From Ligilactobacillus apodemi DSM 16634 = JCM 16172 (GTDB taxonomy: Bacteria > Bacillota > Bacilli > Lactobacillales > Lactobacillaceae): DNA of 64,000 bases. The notes beneath the pieces were generated by a model. That model saw nothing but the letters and a program-made list of their open reading frames with translations, did not search any database and was not told where the DNA came from. Below, piece after piece: positions 17,879 through 25,923 of this stretch (position 1 is its first letter; each line of letters begins with the position of its first letter). Where the stretch lies: contig NZ_AZFT01000001.1 in assembly GCF_001434405.1 (NCBI RefSeq), forward strand, positions 1-64,000. The letters run 5' to 3'. The position numbers and the translations under genes are program-made.

Positions 17879-18748
17879 CTAATCTTCATTGGCTAAGCGC
17901 AATAAATATTTGCCATAGTCATTTTTCTTCATTGGTTGTGCTAATTCGATTAAGCGTTCCTTTGAGATCCAGCCTTGACGGTAGGCGATCTCTTCCAAAC
18001 AGGCAACTTGGAGATTTTGACGTTTTTCAATCGTTGCAATATAGCTAGCAGCTTCTATAAGTGAATCATGCGTTCCTGTATCAAGCCAAGCATAACCCCG
18101 CCCCATAAGCTTCACATCAAGAGCTCCACGCTTCAAGTATTCCTTATTCACATCAGTGATCTCTAATTCACCACGTTCAGAAGGTTTTAGGTTTTCAGCG
18201 ATTTCAACGACATCGTTATCGTAGAAATAAAGCCCAGTAACGGCATAATTGCTCTTAGGTTTTGCAGGCTTTTCTTCAATGGATAAAGCATGATAGTCTT
18301 TGTCAAATTCAACGACACCAAAGCGTTCAGGATCATTAACATGATAACCAAAGACTGTTGCTCCTTTTTCTTTTGCAGAAGCATCCTTTAATAGTTGACT
18401 TAAGCCACTACCATAGTAAATATTATCGCCTAAGATCAAACAAACAGAATCATCACCGATGAAGTCTTTGCCCAAAATAAAGGCTTCCGCCAATCCATTT
18501 GGCTTTTCTTGAACTTTATACGAAAGATTGATTCCAAAATCAGATCCATCACCCAAAAGATCTTTAAATAGTGGTGTGAATTCTGGTGTTGAAATCACCA
18601 AAACATCACGAATTCCCGCTAACATCAAAGTGGATAATGGATAGTAAATCATTGGTTTATCATATACTGGGATCAGTTGCTTTGAGATACCACGAGTTAT
18701 TGGATAAAGTCGTGTTCCACTTCCGCCAGCTAAAATAATACCTTTCAT
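17879..18748 (-). CDS. rmlA: Glucose-1-phosphate thymidylyltransferase
   Basis: A 289-residue nucleotidyltransferase that makes dTDP-glucose from glucose-1-phosphate and dTTP, the first step of the dTDP-rhamnose pathway. The N-terminal signature is [16 protein letters not shown] (residues 3-18), followed by [29 protein letters not shown] (about 104-113) contains the metal-binding aspartate, and [13 protein letters not shown] is typical near residue 220. It lies 51 bases after the sigma-like gene on the same strand, so the two may share a transcript. Confidence 0.95.
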   Translation of the reverse strand: MKGIILAGGSGTRLYPITRGISKQLIPVYDKPMIYYPLSTLMLAGIRDVLVISTPEFTPLFKDLLGDGSDFGINLSYKVQEKPNGLAEAFILGKDFIGDDSVCLILGDNIYYGSGLSQLLKDASAKEKGATVFGYHVNDPERFGVVEFDKDYHALSIEEKPAKPKSNYAVTGLYFYDNDVVEIAENLKPSERGELEITDVNKEYLKRGALDVKLMGRGYAWLDTGTHDSLIEAASYIATIEKRQNLQVACLEEIAYRQGWISKERLIELAQPMKKNDYGKYLLRLANED

Positions 18749-18799
18749 TTTAATAACATACCCCTTAAATATTTTTTACCTAAATAGCTTTTCGACTAC

Positions 18800-19378
18800 C
18801 TAATTATTTTTAGGTATACTACCCCTTTTATTATAATTGTCTGTACTAAAATTACCAGTGCTATATTTATAAAGTTTTAAAGCTATATCTTTTTTATATT
18901 TATAAATTGTTTTCCGACTAACATGTAATTGTTGCGCAATAGCTGTTAATGATAACTCTGTATTTAAACGCAAATCAAGAAATTTTCGTTCCATCTCTGA
19001 ACACTTTAAATAAACCTGTTCAAAGATTTCTTTAGTGGCTATATCTTCTTCTAAAGTTGCACAATCATCCTGTAACAATAACACTTCATCACTATCATCC
19101 CAACAAGTAATGTGTTGCGATACATTGTAATTTTTGCGCAAAACATCTAATAAATGCCACTTAACTTTTTGGAAAATAAAAGCATTTAACTTTTGAAATT
19201 CAGTCACATTATTCCGCGCTACATAATCTTCATATGCCAATACAAAAGCAATTTTCCCTTCCTCAATTAAATCTTCAAAATCATTGTTTTTGTAATCAAC
19301 ATGTAATTTTTTTATAACACCATAGATAATCTTTTCGTGTCCATTTTGCAATAAGTAATTAAATCCATTTTCATACAT
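18800..19378 (-). CDS. ComX/SigH-like sigma-70 family factor
   Basis: A 192-residue protein resembling the short SigH/ComX sigma factors of lactobacilli, which direct RNA polymerase to competence promoters. The N-terminal half (IIYGVIKKLHVDY, DFEDLIEEGKIAFVLAYEDY) and FIFQKVKWHLLDVLRKNYN (about 68-86) resemble region 2. The C-terminal LSLTAIAQQLHVSRKTIYKY is a helix-turn-helix of region 4. Low similarity is normal in this family. It is the first gene of the strand that continues into rmlA, and it is divergent from the ComK-like gene. Its ribosome site (AAAGGA) lies in a 31-base inverted repeat. It could instead be a local EPS regulator. Confidence 0.7.
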   Translation of the reverse strand: MYENGFNYLLQNGHEKIIYGVIKKLHVDYKNNDFEDLIEEGKIAFVLAYEDYVARNNVTEFQKLNAFIFQKVKWHLLDVLRKNYNVSQHITCWDDSDEVLLLQDDCATLEEDIATKEIFEQVYLKCSEMERKFLDLRLNTELSLTAIAQQLHVSRKTIYKYKKDIALKLYKYSTGNFSTDNYNKRGSIPKNN

Positions 19379-19680
19379 AATAACTAGGTTCCTTTCTTAA
19401 TGAAACTCACCTAGAGGCCTCAAGATAAAGTTAAATTAATACAAAATTGCCATAACTATAACTTGTCAGTGATCTATAAAAATATGTATGCAAATTTACT
19501 AGGACGATTTTTTCTTGGTAATCCAACTATTTATTACTTGCATCCTATCTTAACTTATAAATAATTTTTAGATTATATGTAGGTTATATTTCTCTCAGAA
19601 AGACGTTTTTGTCCCAAATTTATGGTACAAATGCATCGTACATTACCTATCACCGCTCCATTAAAAAAGGAGTGTTTCAC
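19379..19680. other. Divergent intergenic region between sigma-like and ComK-like genes
   Basis: 302 bases with no coding sequence I trust. The left end holds the hairpin over the sigma-gene ribosome site and a GAGGCCTC palindrome at 19414-19421. The rest is AT-rich and must contain divergent promoters, but no -35/-10 pair stands out. An in-frame extension of the ComK-like gene into 19609-19680 is judged untranslated. Confidence 0.5.
19384..19414 (-). promoter_or_regulatory. Inverted repeat covering the ribosome-binding site of the sigma-like gene
   Basis: The two arms are CTAGGT-3 bases-TTTC and GAAA-3 bases-ACCTAG with a five-base loop, giving helices of 6 and 4 bp. In the minus-strand RNA the Shine-Dalgarno-like AAAGGA is part of the downstream arm. 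The structure ends five bases before the ATG at 19376-19378. It would hide the ribosome site when folded. Confidence 0.55.
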
Positions 19681-20418
19681 ATGGAAACTATTTTATTGGA
19701 TGACCCAGGTCTTAAAAAGCTCTATAAGCAAGGATATTTAGATGCAGAAGCAACCATCGACCCGCAAACCGCGCTGTTGGTTTTAGATTGCCATCTATTA
19801 AATTTGCCCCACTGCCGTTCATTGATCATTGATGCTAAACGTGGGGTCGTTATCAGCGAAAAAGAAACGACCCGTTTAGTAAATCAATTTGTCGCTAAAC
19901 AAAGTGTGGGCTTTTTGCCTGCGCGTGCTATTCTCTGTGCCCAAGGAAAGAAAAAATTACCCTGTTTACCTTATGTTTGGGGTGAAACTGAGCTCATGCC
20001 TTTAGGGGGCTACACACGTCATGCGACGAATTGGCTCATGTTAAACCATGTTCATTACCATTACTTTGCAACTCCATCACTCATTTCTTTTATTTTTAAA
20101 GCCGATCAAGCTGTACGTTACTTGATCCCTGTCAACAAAAAAACTTATCTTACAAATTTACAGACGACCGCATTTATTTATGCCAAATTACATCAACTTA
20201 TCAAGGAGCTAGTCACCGAGTTTGATCTCTCTGGGCCTACCTATGACATTTCATTTCCATCTTCGACCACACTCGTTGACCCCCGTGCAACATCGTTTAT
20301 TTTTGATGCTTATTTAAATTTGATCGTTGATTTGATCTATCATACCGATGGGTGTAGTGATCAAGCAAAAAACTCGCTGATCGCTCAACAATTAAAACAA
20401 CGTTATGACCGTATTTAA
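19681..20418 (+). CDS. comK: ComK-like competence transcription factor
   Basis: A 245-residue protein related to ComK, the activator of DNA-uptake genes in Bacillus. The match is in the central part: a KKKLPCLPY stretch, then ELMPLGGYTRHATNWLMLNHV (about 127-147), which parallels the FLFPTLSSTRPQCGWISHV block of B. subtilis ComK. IPVNKKTYLTNLQTTAFIYAKL follows and corresponds to ComK's LPISYNSFENQVYRTAWLRTKF. It is longer than ComK (192 residues) at both ends. I chose the ATG at 19681 because AAGGAG lies 8 bases before it; a longer in-frame reading exists upstream. The divergent neighbour is the ComX/SigH-like sigma gene. Assignment is by pattern, not alignment software. Confidence 0.7.
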   Translation: METILLDDPGLKKLYKQGYLDAEATIDPQTALLVLDCHLLNLPHCRSLIIDAKRGVVISEKETTRLVNQFVAKQSVGFLPARAILCAQGKKKLPCLPYVWGETELMPLGGYTRHATNWLMLNHVHYHYFATPSLISFIFKADQAVRYLIPVNKKTYLTNLQTTAFIYAKLHQLIKELVTEFDLSGPTYDISFPSSTTLVDPRATSFIFDAYLNLIVDLIYHTDGCSDQAKNSLIAQQLKQRYDRI

Positions 20419-20465
20419 TGCTTGAAAATGTTTACTTGTCGGACTATAATCCGATTTCTTATTGG

Positions 20466-20494
20466 TTCACAAGCACTAAAAGTTATAATATAAT
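20466..20494 (+). promoter_or_regulatory. Promoter of the DegV-family gene
   Basis: TTCACA (20466-20471) and TATAAT (20489-20494) with a 17-base spacer, 38 bases before the ATG. A small TCGGA/TCCGA inverted repeat lies just upstream. Confidence 0.6.
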
Positions 20495-20532
20495 GTAACT
20501 GATTAAATAGCTTGATCCAAGGAGTAATTTTT

Positions 20533-21399
20533 ATGACAAAACCGATCAAAATCGTTACTGATTCTTCTGTTCAATTAACACCAGAAGAAATCAAAGAACA
20601 TAATATAACAATCATTCCCCTTTCCGTTGAAGTTAATGGGAAAAATTATATCGATGGTGAGGATATCTCACGTGAGGAACTAGTTGAACAATTACGGGCC
20701 GGCAATATCCCTAAGACGAGTCAACCAGCGATGGGGCGATTCATTGATACTTTCAATGAATTAGGCAAAGATGGTAGCCAAGTTTTGGCTATCATGATCT
20801 CTGATGTTTTGAGTGGGACTTTTGAAACAGCTTTATCGGCAGCCGATATGTCTGATTCTGATGTAACTGTCATCAATAGCAAATCAACTGACCGTGGCTT
20901 AGCTTTTCAAGTGTTAGCCGCTGCTAAAGATGCGGCTGCGGGCAAATCGATCGCAGAGATCAAAGAACATTGTGAAGATATCTATTCTCGCACGACGATC
21001 GATGTTTTAGTCGATAACTTAGATTGTCTAGTAGCGGGTGGTCGGGTAAGTCGCTTTGCTGGGGCTTTAACGAAATTGATCAACTTAAAATTGATCGTCC
21101 GTTTACGCGAACATAGCCTTGATGTCTACACTAAAGGGCGCAGTCGCAAAACATTTATCAAGCATTGTACCGAAATCGCTAAACAACACGAAAATAATCC
21201 AATCGAGGCTCTTTCGCTTTCCAACGTTGGAACTGATCCAGCCTTTCTAGAAAAAATCAAAGATACAATTTTACCTGAAAACAGTGATGCTTCTTACATT
21301 GCGCGTTTAACTAGTCCAATCATTATGACCCACACTGGTTTAAACGCAGTCGGTGTAATCACTTTAGCAAAAAATCCTGAACCAGAAGAAAATCGTTAA
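20533..21399 (+). CDS. DegV family fatty-acid-binding protein
   Basis: A 288-residue DegV-fold protein. Family members bind a fatty acid between two domains and some (FakB) deliver it to fatty-acid kinase for phospholipid synthesis. Visible features are KIVTDSSVQLTPEE at residues 5-18, GNIPKTSQPAMGRF (about 60-73) with the TSQP carboxylate-binding loop, and MISDVLSGTFETA (about 90-102). VLVDNLDCLVAGGRVSR precedes the C-terminal part, which contains MTHTGLNAVGV. The ATG at 20533 has AAGGAG 7 to 8 bases upstream; an in-frame TTG at 20512 is ignored. Monocistronic: own promoter, terminator after it. Cytosolic. Confidence 0.9.
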   Translation: MTKPIKIVTDSSVQLTPEEIKEHNITIIPLSVEVNGKNYIDGEDISREELVEQLRAGNIPKTSQPAMGRFIDTFNELGKDGSQVLAIMISDVLSGTFETALSAADMSDSDVTVINSKSTDRGLAFQVLAAAKDAAAGKSIAEIKEHCEDIYSRTTIDVLVDNLDCLVAGGRVSRFAGALTKLINLKLIVRLREHSLDVYTKGRSRKTFIKHCTEIAKQHENNPIEALSLSNVGTDPAFLEKIKDTILPENSDASYIARLTSPIIMTHTGLNAVGVITLAKNPEPEENR

Positions 21400-21420
21400 T
21401 CTATTTATTTAAATAATAAA

Positions 21421-21468
21421 CTAACGCACCCTTAAAGAGAGACAAATCTCTCAAGGGTGCGTTTTTAG
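21421..21468 (+). terminator. Terminator after the DegV-family gene
   Basis: AACGCACCCTT and AAGGGTGCGTT flank an inner AGAGA/TCTCT pairing; a run of Ts follows. It starts 20 bases after the stop codon. Confidence 0.85.
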
Positions 21469-21574
21469 TTAAGATTACTATATTTAAAATTTGAAACATA
21501 TTAGCTCAAAATGGTAATTACCAAGATATTCATGATATGATGTAGAAAAAATATGAGGGGTACATATAATTTAT

Positions 21575-22723
21575 ATGAAACACAAAAAGCATAAACTAGT
21601 CGTTCAAACACTTGGTTCTGTTGCTGCTACATCATTTTTAATAACTACCATTCCACAAACTGCTGAAGCAGACACTTTAACAGAAACATATCCAATTCAA
21701 CAACAAACTCAAACAACTGGTACTTCACGCTTAGAAAATGTTGGTCAACAATTGACTGGCTTCCAAAAGACCAGTGAAAATCAGACAGTTTACTATGATC
21801 CACAAAGCGGACAAATATTTTATGGCTGGCACCAAATTGACGGTAAGACCTATTATTTTGACCCTAATACTGCTGTTATGGCAACTGGGCAACAATATAT
21901 TGAGGGGCATTGGTATCTTTTTGATAAAAATACCGGTGAAATGCAAACTGGATTTACCGATCTATCGAGTTATGGTCAAAACAAAACTGTTTACTATGAC
22001 AAAAATAATGGGCAAATGCTTTACGGTCAACAAAAGATCGATGGGCATTGGTATCTCTTTGATGAAGTCAGCGGTGCAATGCAAACTGGCTTCCAAAATT
22101 TAAATGAATACGGCCAAAATAAAACTGTCTATTACAACAAAGATGGACAAATGCAATATGGTTGGCAAGAAATTCAAGGACACAAATATTACTTTGATAA
22201 AGCTAGTGGACAAATGGCCACTGGGTCGACCAGGATTGATGGAAAAACCCAAACTTTTAATGAGCAAGGACAATGGCAAGAAGAAACTTGGGGTTGGCCT
22301 TTCCCTGCTGTAGGCAAAGGTTACTTCTCTTCTGGTCAGCTCTTTGGAACTAACACCGGTGGAGAATTCCGGCAAAACGGCTTCCATAATGGACTAGACT
22401 TTGGTTCCTATGATCACCCTGGTAGTGAAGTCCATGCAGTTCATGCTGGAACAGTTACCCAAATTGGCTATCTTTCTGGGTTAGAATATTATGTTGTTGT
22501 CCAATCAGATGAATATACTTTCGTCTACCAAGAAGCTTTCTCTAGCACTAGCAAAATCAGTGTCTCGGTCGGCCAAGAAGTTGAAACTGGAGATGTTATC
22601 GGCATTCGTGACACTGAACATCTCCACTTAGGGATCACACGCGAAAAGAATATGGCTAAAGCGATTAATAGTTCATTTATTGATGATGGAACTTGGATCG
22701 ATCCCCTAACATTAATTAAATAA
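21575..22723 (+). CDS. Secreted M23-family peptidoglycan endopeptidase with YG-type wall-binding repeats
   Basis: A 382-residue exported protein. The N-terminus is a classical signal peptide (KHKKHK, then LVVQTLGSVAATSFLITTI, cleavage near AEA at residues 31-33). Residues about 55-235 contain aromatic repeats of the glucan/choline-binding type (HWYLFDKNTGEMQTGF, TVYYNKDGQMQYGW). The C-terminus, from about residue 243, is an M23/LytM domain with both zinc motifs: HNGLDFG (H-x3-D, about 272) and EHLHLGI (H-x-H, about 349). It is therefore probably an active peptidoglycan hydrolase tethered to the wall or to glucan. The repeats resemble those in the protein at 1-893. The AGGGG ribosome site is unusually far (about 14 bases) from the ATG. 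Confidence 0.85.
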   Translation: MKHKKHKLVVQTLGSVAATSFLITTIPQTAEADTLTETYPIQQQTQTTGTSRLENVGQQLTGFQKTSENQTVYYDPQSGQIFYGWHQIDGKTYYFDPNTAVMATGQQYIEGHWYLFDKNTGEMQTGFTDLSSYGQNKTVYYDKNNGQMLYGQQKIDGHWYLFDEVSGAMQTGFQNLNEYGQNKTVYYNKDGQMQYGWQEIQGHKYYFDKASGQMATGSTRIDGKTQTFNEQGQWQEETWGWPFPAVGKGYFSSGQLFGTNTGGEFRQNGFHNGLDFGSYDHPGSEVHAVHAGTVTQIGYLSGLEYYVVVQSDEYTFVYQEAFSSTSKISVSVGQEVETGDVIGIRDTEHLHLGITREKNMAKAINSSFIDDGTWIDPLTLIK

Positions 22724-22743
22724 TTTCAATCATTTTAGTCAAC

Positions 22744-22783
22744 AGCAAACTTCTCTCTTCATGGATGGAAGTTTGCTTTTTTT
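22744..22783 (+). terminator. Terminator after the M23 endopeptidase gene
   Basis: AGCAAACTTC (22744-22753) pairs with GAAGTTTGCT (22768-22777), followed by a T run. Located 21 bases after the stop. Confidence 0.85.
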
Positions 22784-22868
22784 GTGCTAACTGATAATCC
22801 TTTTCAATTGGGAATTTTACTGGTTAAAAGTAAGAATGCATTCAAATCAAGGTTTTTATCTTTCTAAT

Positions 22869-22899
22869 TGAGAATCATTTTTATTTAGAATGATTCTAA
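22869..22899. promoter_or_regulatory. Two adjacent PerR/Fur-family-like operator palindromes upstream of the metal ATPase
   Basis: TTAGAATGATTCTAA at 22885-22899 is a perfect 7-1-7 palindrome and matches the PerR box TTATAATnATTATAA at all but two symmetric positions. Immediately upstream, TGAGAATCATTTTTA (22869-22883) is a poorer copy. The sites lie 63 bases before the ATPase start and may overlap its promoter. They resemble PerR, Fur and Zur boxes, which cannot be told apart by eye. Confidence 0.55.
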
Positions 22900-22961
22900 T
22901 TTACAGTTGTTGTTTTTGGTGTTACGGTAATCATGAATAAGATGATGAAGGGATGGACACC

Positions 22962-24761
22962 ATGAAACACTCTACTAAATTAAATTTAATAATTGGGATC
23001 GCTATTATTTCTGCAATACTTGAATTTGCCTTTGGACTTAGCCTTTGGGCACAAGTAATTATTACGATAACAGGAACGATCATTGCCCTTTCGATGTTAC
23101 GTGAAATGATCAAAACGCTACGTTCAGGTAATTATGGGGTTGATCTATTAGCTATCACGGCTGTTGCTGCAACATTAGCAGTAGGTCAATACTGGGCAGC
23201 GATGATTGTTTTGATCATGTTAGTTGGGGGCGATTCACTTGAAGACTACGCTTCTAAAAAAGCTCATACGGAATTAAAAGCTTTACTCGACAATTCTCCT
23301 CAAGTTGCACATAAAATTGTCAAAAAAGAAATTATTGATGTCAAAATTGACGAAGCTAAAGTGGGAGATCAATTGCTCGTCAAACCTGGCGAAACAGTCC
23401 CTGTCGATGGTCATATTATTTCCGGTAGTAGTCTTTTTGATGAATCTAGTTTAACTGGTGAATCAAGACCAGTTGCTAAAGAAATCAGTGATACTATCTA
23501 TTCTGGTTCCATTAACGGAGATGGGGCAGTGACTATGGTCGTAGATAAACTTGCTCAAGATAGTCAATACCAACGTTTGATCCAGCTTGTTAAAGAAGCA
23601 GACCGTACTCCGGCTCGTTTTGTACGCTTAGCTGATCGATATGCTGTGCCCTTTACGGCAATTGCGTTTATAATTGCTGGTTTTGCTTGGTTTATCTCTA
23701 AAAATCCAGTCCGTTTTGCGGAAGTTTTAGTGGTCGCATCACCTTGTCCGCTTATTTTGGCGGCACCTGTTGCCTTTGTTTCAGGGATGAGTCGTTCTTC
23801 TCGCAATGGGATCGTCGTAAAAACTGGTAATGTTTTAGAAAAAATGGCAACTGCAAAAACGGCAGCCTTTGACAAAACGGGAACGATCACAAGTGGACAG
23901 CTGTTTGTTGACCAAATTTTACCAGTTGAAGGTGTCTCAAAAGAAACTCTTTTGACCTATGCTGCTAGTGCGGAAAGTTCCTCAAGTCATATTTTAGCGC
24001 GCTCACTTTTAGCTTATGCCACAAAACAAAAAATCAAGTTATTTTCAGTCACTGATCTGTCTGAAGTGACGGGAAACGGTGTTATTGCGACCGTCAAACA
24101 ACATACCGTAAAAGTTGGTAAGGCAAGTTTTGTAGCTGAGCAAATTACGCAAAATGCCGCCCATACAAGTGTATTTGTTGCTTTAGATGGTAAATATCTT
24201 GGAGAGATAACTTTTATTGATAAATTACGTCCTGAAGCAGCTGAAACGATGCGCGCTCTTAAAAAATGTGGCGTTAATGAATTAATGATGCTAACGGGTG
24301 ATCAACAAAAAATTGCCGATAAGATCGCTCAAGAAGTTGGGATCACGCAAGTTAAAGCACAACTTTTACCAGAAGAAAAAATCAATGCCCTAAAAGCTAT
24401 TCCAAATGATGAACATCCTGTGATCATGGTTGGTGATGGCGTCAATGATGCACCTGCACTTGCAGTCGCCGATGTCGGGATCGCAATGGGCGCTCACGGG
24501 GCTACCGCAGCTAGTGAATCAGCCGATGTTGTTATTTTAAAAGATGATCTCTTGAAAGTTGCTAAAGCCGTTGAAATTGCCCAGGACACCTTAAAAATTG
24601 CCCGTCAAGCTGTTTTGTTAGGGATCTTTATCTGCGTCTTCTTGATGTTAGTCGCAAGTACTGGGGCAATCCCGGCAATCATTGGGGCGTTATTCCAAGA
24701 AGTGATTGATACCGTTTCGATCCTATGGGGCTTACGAGCACGTTTCTCGCATGAAAAGTAG
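22962..24761 (+). CDS. SPC-type P1B heavy-metal-translocating ATPase
   Basis: A 599-residue ATP-driven transition-metal exporter of the cytoplasmic membrane. There is no N-terminal HMA domain. After the first membrane segments come the actuator motif LTGESRP (about 165-171), the metal-site SPCPLILAAP in membrane segment 6 (about 261), the phosphorylation site FDKTGT (about 306-311) and GDGVNDAPAL (about 490-499). The metal-site SPC replaces the CPC or CPx of copper/zinc pumps, which fits the P1B-4-like (Fe/Co/Zn) group. The usual N-domain HP dipeptide is HI here, and the last membrane segment has QEVID. The ATG at 22962 was chosen because AAGGG lies 10 bases upstream. The PerR-like palindrome suggests iron efflux, as an inference. 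Confidence 0.85.
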   Translation: MKHSTKLNLIIGIAIISAILEFAFGLSLWAQVIITITGTIIALSMLREMIKTLRSGNYGVDLLAITAVAATLAVGQYWAAMIVLIMLVGGDSLEDYASKKAHTELKALLDNSPQVAHKIVKKEIIDVKIDEAKVGDQLLVKPGETVPVDGHIISGSSLFDESSLTGESRPVAKEISDTIYSGSINGDGAVTMVVDKLAQDSQYQRLIQLVKEADRTPARFVRLADRYAVPFTAIAFIIAGFAWFISKNPVRFAEVLVVASPCPLILAAPVAFVSGMSRSSRNGIVVKTGNVLEKMATAKTAAFDKTGTITSGQLFVDQILPVEGVSKETLLTYAASAESSSSHILARSLLAYATKQKIKLFSVTDLSEVTGNGVIATVKQHTVKVGKASFVAEQITQNAAHTSVFVALDGKYLGEITFIDKLRPEAAETMRALKKCGVNELMMLTGDQQKIADKIAQEVGITQVKAQLLPEEKINALKAIPNDEHPVIMVGDGVNDAPALAVADVGIAMGAHGATAASESADVVILKDDLLKVAKAVEIAQDTLKIARQAVLLGIFICVFLMLVASTGAIPAIIGALFQEVIDTVSILWGLRARFSHEK

Positions 24762-24766
24762 TTTAA

Positions 24767-24808
24767 AAAAACAAGTTACATCTATTATTTTTGTGTAACT
24801 TGTTTTTT
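24767..24808 (+). terminator. Terminator after the metal ATPase gene
   Basis: AAACAAGTTACA and TGTAACTTGTTT form a 12-bp stem with a 13-base loop, followed by Ts. Confidence 0.85.
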
Positions 24809-24854
24809 AGTATGGTTATAGATAAGATAGTAAATAATAACTATCAACGAAAGG

Positions 24855-25757
24855 ATGCCGTTATTTGGCAACAATAAAAAAATGCAAGCTATTTTAATTT
24901 TGGCACATAAAGACTTGCCACAAGTAACTAAACTAGCCTTGATACTTAATCGTCGCTTTAAAGTCTATATTCACTTTGACAAAAAAATGGTTCTCACACA
25001 AGCGGACTTGAAAATTCTAGATGATAATAACATTCATCACCTTTCAGAAGTTGCAGTTAACTGGGGAAGTTGGAGTATTGGTGAGGCAACAGTTCGTTTA
25101 ATGCGTTTAGCACTAGATGACCCCAAAATTTCTTATATCCATGTCATTTCGGGGCAAGATTGGATTACCCAAAGCGTTGATAAACTTTATGAACGTTTTG
25201 ATAAAGATTCAAAAATCTATATGACTTATGAAAAAGCTAAAGACGTTAAAAAATCAGGTGAGCCTATTATTTGGTGGCAAAAATATTATTTCAATTACGA
25301 TCAGATTCAACGCCGAACTTTTTTTGGAAAATTCTACCATCGTGCCTTGTTGCTAGGTCAGACGTTATTACGTGTGAATAAATTCAAGAAATTAAATATT
25401 GATCTTGAAATCTATGCAGGTGCTAATTGGGTTGATCTCCCTCGCGATGCCGCAACTTATTGCCTTAACTATCTTGATAATCATCCTAATCTTCAAAAAA
25501 TGCTTCAAACCGGTTGTTTTTCTGACGAATTTTGGATGCAAACAATTTTATGCAATTCTTCGAAATTTAAAGACCGAATTGTCAACGACCATCATCGCTA
25601 TATAAAATGGGAAAAACAAAATGAAAGCTATCCTGCTATCTTAGATGACCGTGACTTATCAACTATTTTAGAGGGTGATTACTTTTTTGCTCGCAAATTA
25701 GAAACTAAATATTCTCATAGCTTGATTAATAAACTTGATCAAAAAAATGGAAATTAA
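24855..25757 (+). CDS. GT14 core-2/I-branching-type glycosyltransferase
   Basis: A 300-residue protein of the GT14 branching beta-1,6-N-acetylglucosaminyltransferase family, found in many EPS clusters. Signs are MQAILILAHKDLPQVTKLA (about 10-28), VYIHFDKK, VNWGSWSIGEATVRLMRLAL (about 74-93) and YIHVISGQDW, then the FSDEFWMQTIL acidic block near residue 222. No membrane segment is evident. The start is uncertain: AAGG abuts the ATG at 24855, too close for a normal ribosome site, and the next ATG is at 24882. It precedes the DUF4422 gene by a 166-base gap. Confidence 0.8.
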   Translation: MPLFGNNKKMQAILILAHKDLPQVTKLALILNRRFKVYIHFDKKMVLTQADLKILDDNNIHHLSEVAVNWGSWSIGEATVRLMRLALDDPKISYIHVISGQDWITQSVDKLYERFDKDSKIYMTYEKAKDVKKSGEPIIWWQKYYFNYDQIQRRTFFGKFYHRALLLGQTLLRVNKFKKLNIDLEIYAGANWVDLPRDAATYCLNYLDNHPNLQKMLQTGCFSDEFWMQTILCNSSKFKDRIVNDHHRYIKWEKQNESYPAILDDRDLSTILEGDYFFARKLETKYSHSLINKLDQKNGN

Positions 25758-25923
25758 ATTGGTTAATATCAATCTTATGTTAATTTTCAAAGAAATTTTT
25801 GCTGATTTGTGCTATATTAGTATGGGTAGTGTTACCGTTATATCACCTTCGCTGATTCGTTTAATACACTATCATGAAGATATATTTCTATTTTTTAAAT
25901 AGATATGAATGAGGAGATACCTT
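25758..25923 (+). other. Leader region before the DUF4422/priming-transferase genes
   Basis: An AT-rich interval. GGTAGTGTTA near 25825 and TAATACACTATC near 25864 form an imperfect inverted repeat. No terminator follows the GT14 stop, so read-through from that gene is possible. No convincing promoter pair was found. Confidence 0.35.

Noticed and set aside
18770-18820. TACCTAAA/TTTAGGTA inverted repeats between the sigma-like gene and rmlA as a terminator
   Set aside because: In the direction of transcription the repeat is followed by an A run, not a T run.
19609-19680. Longer N-terminus of the ComK-like protein
   Set aside because: The extension lacks a ribosome site, while the ATG at 19681 has AAGGAG at ideal spacing.
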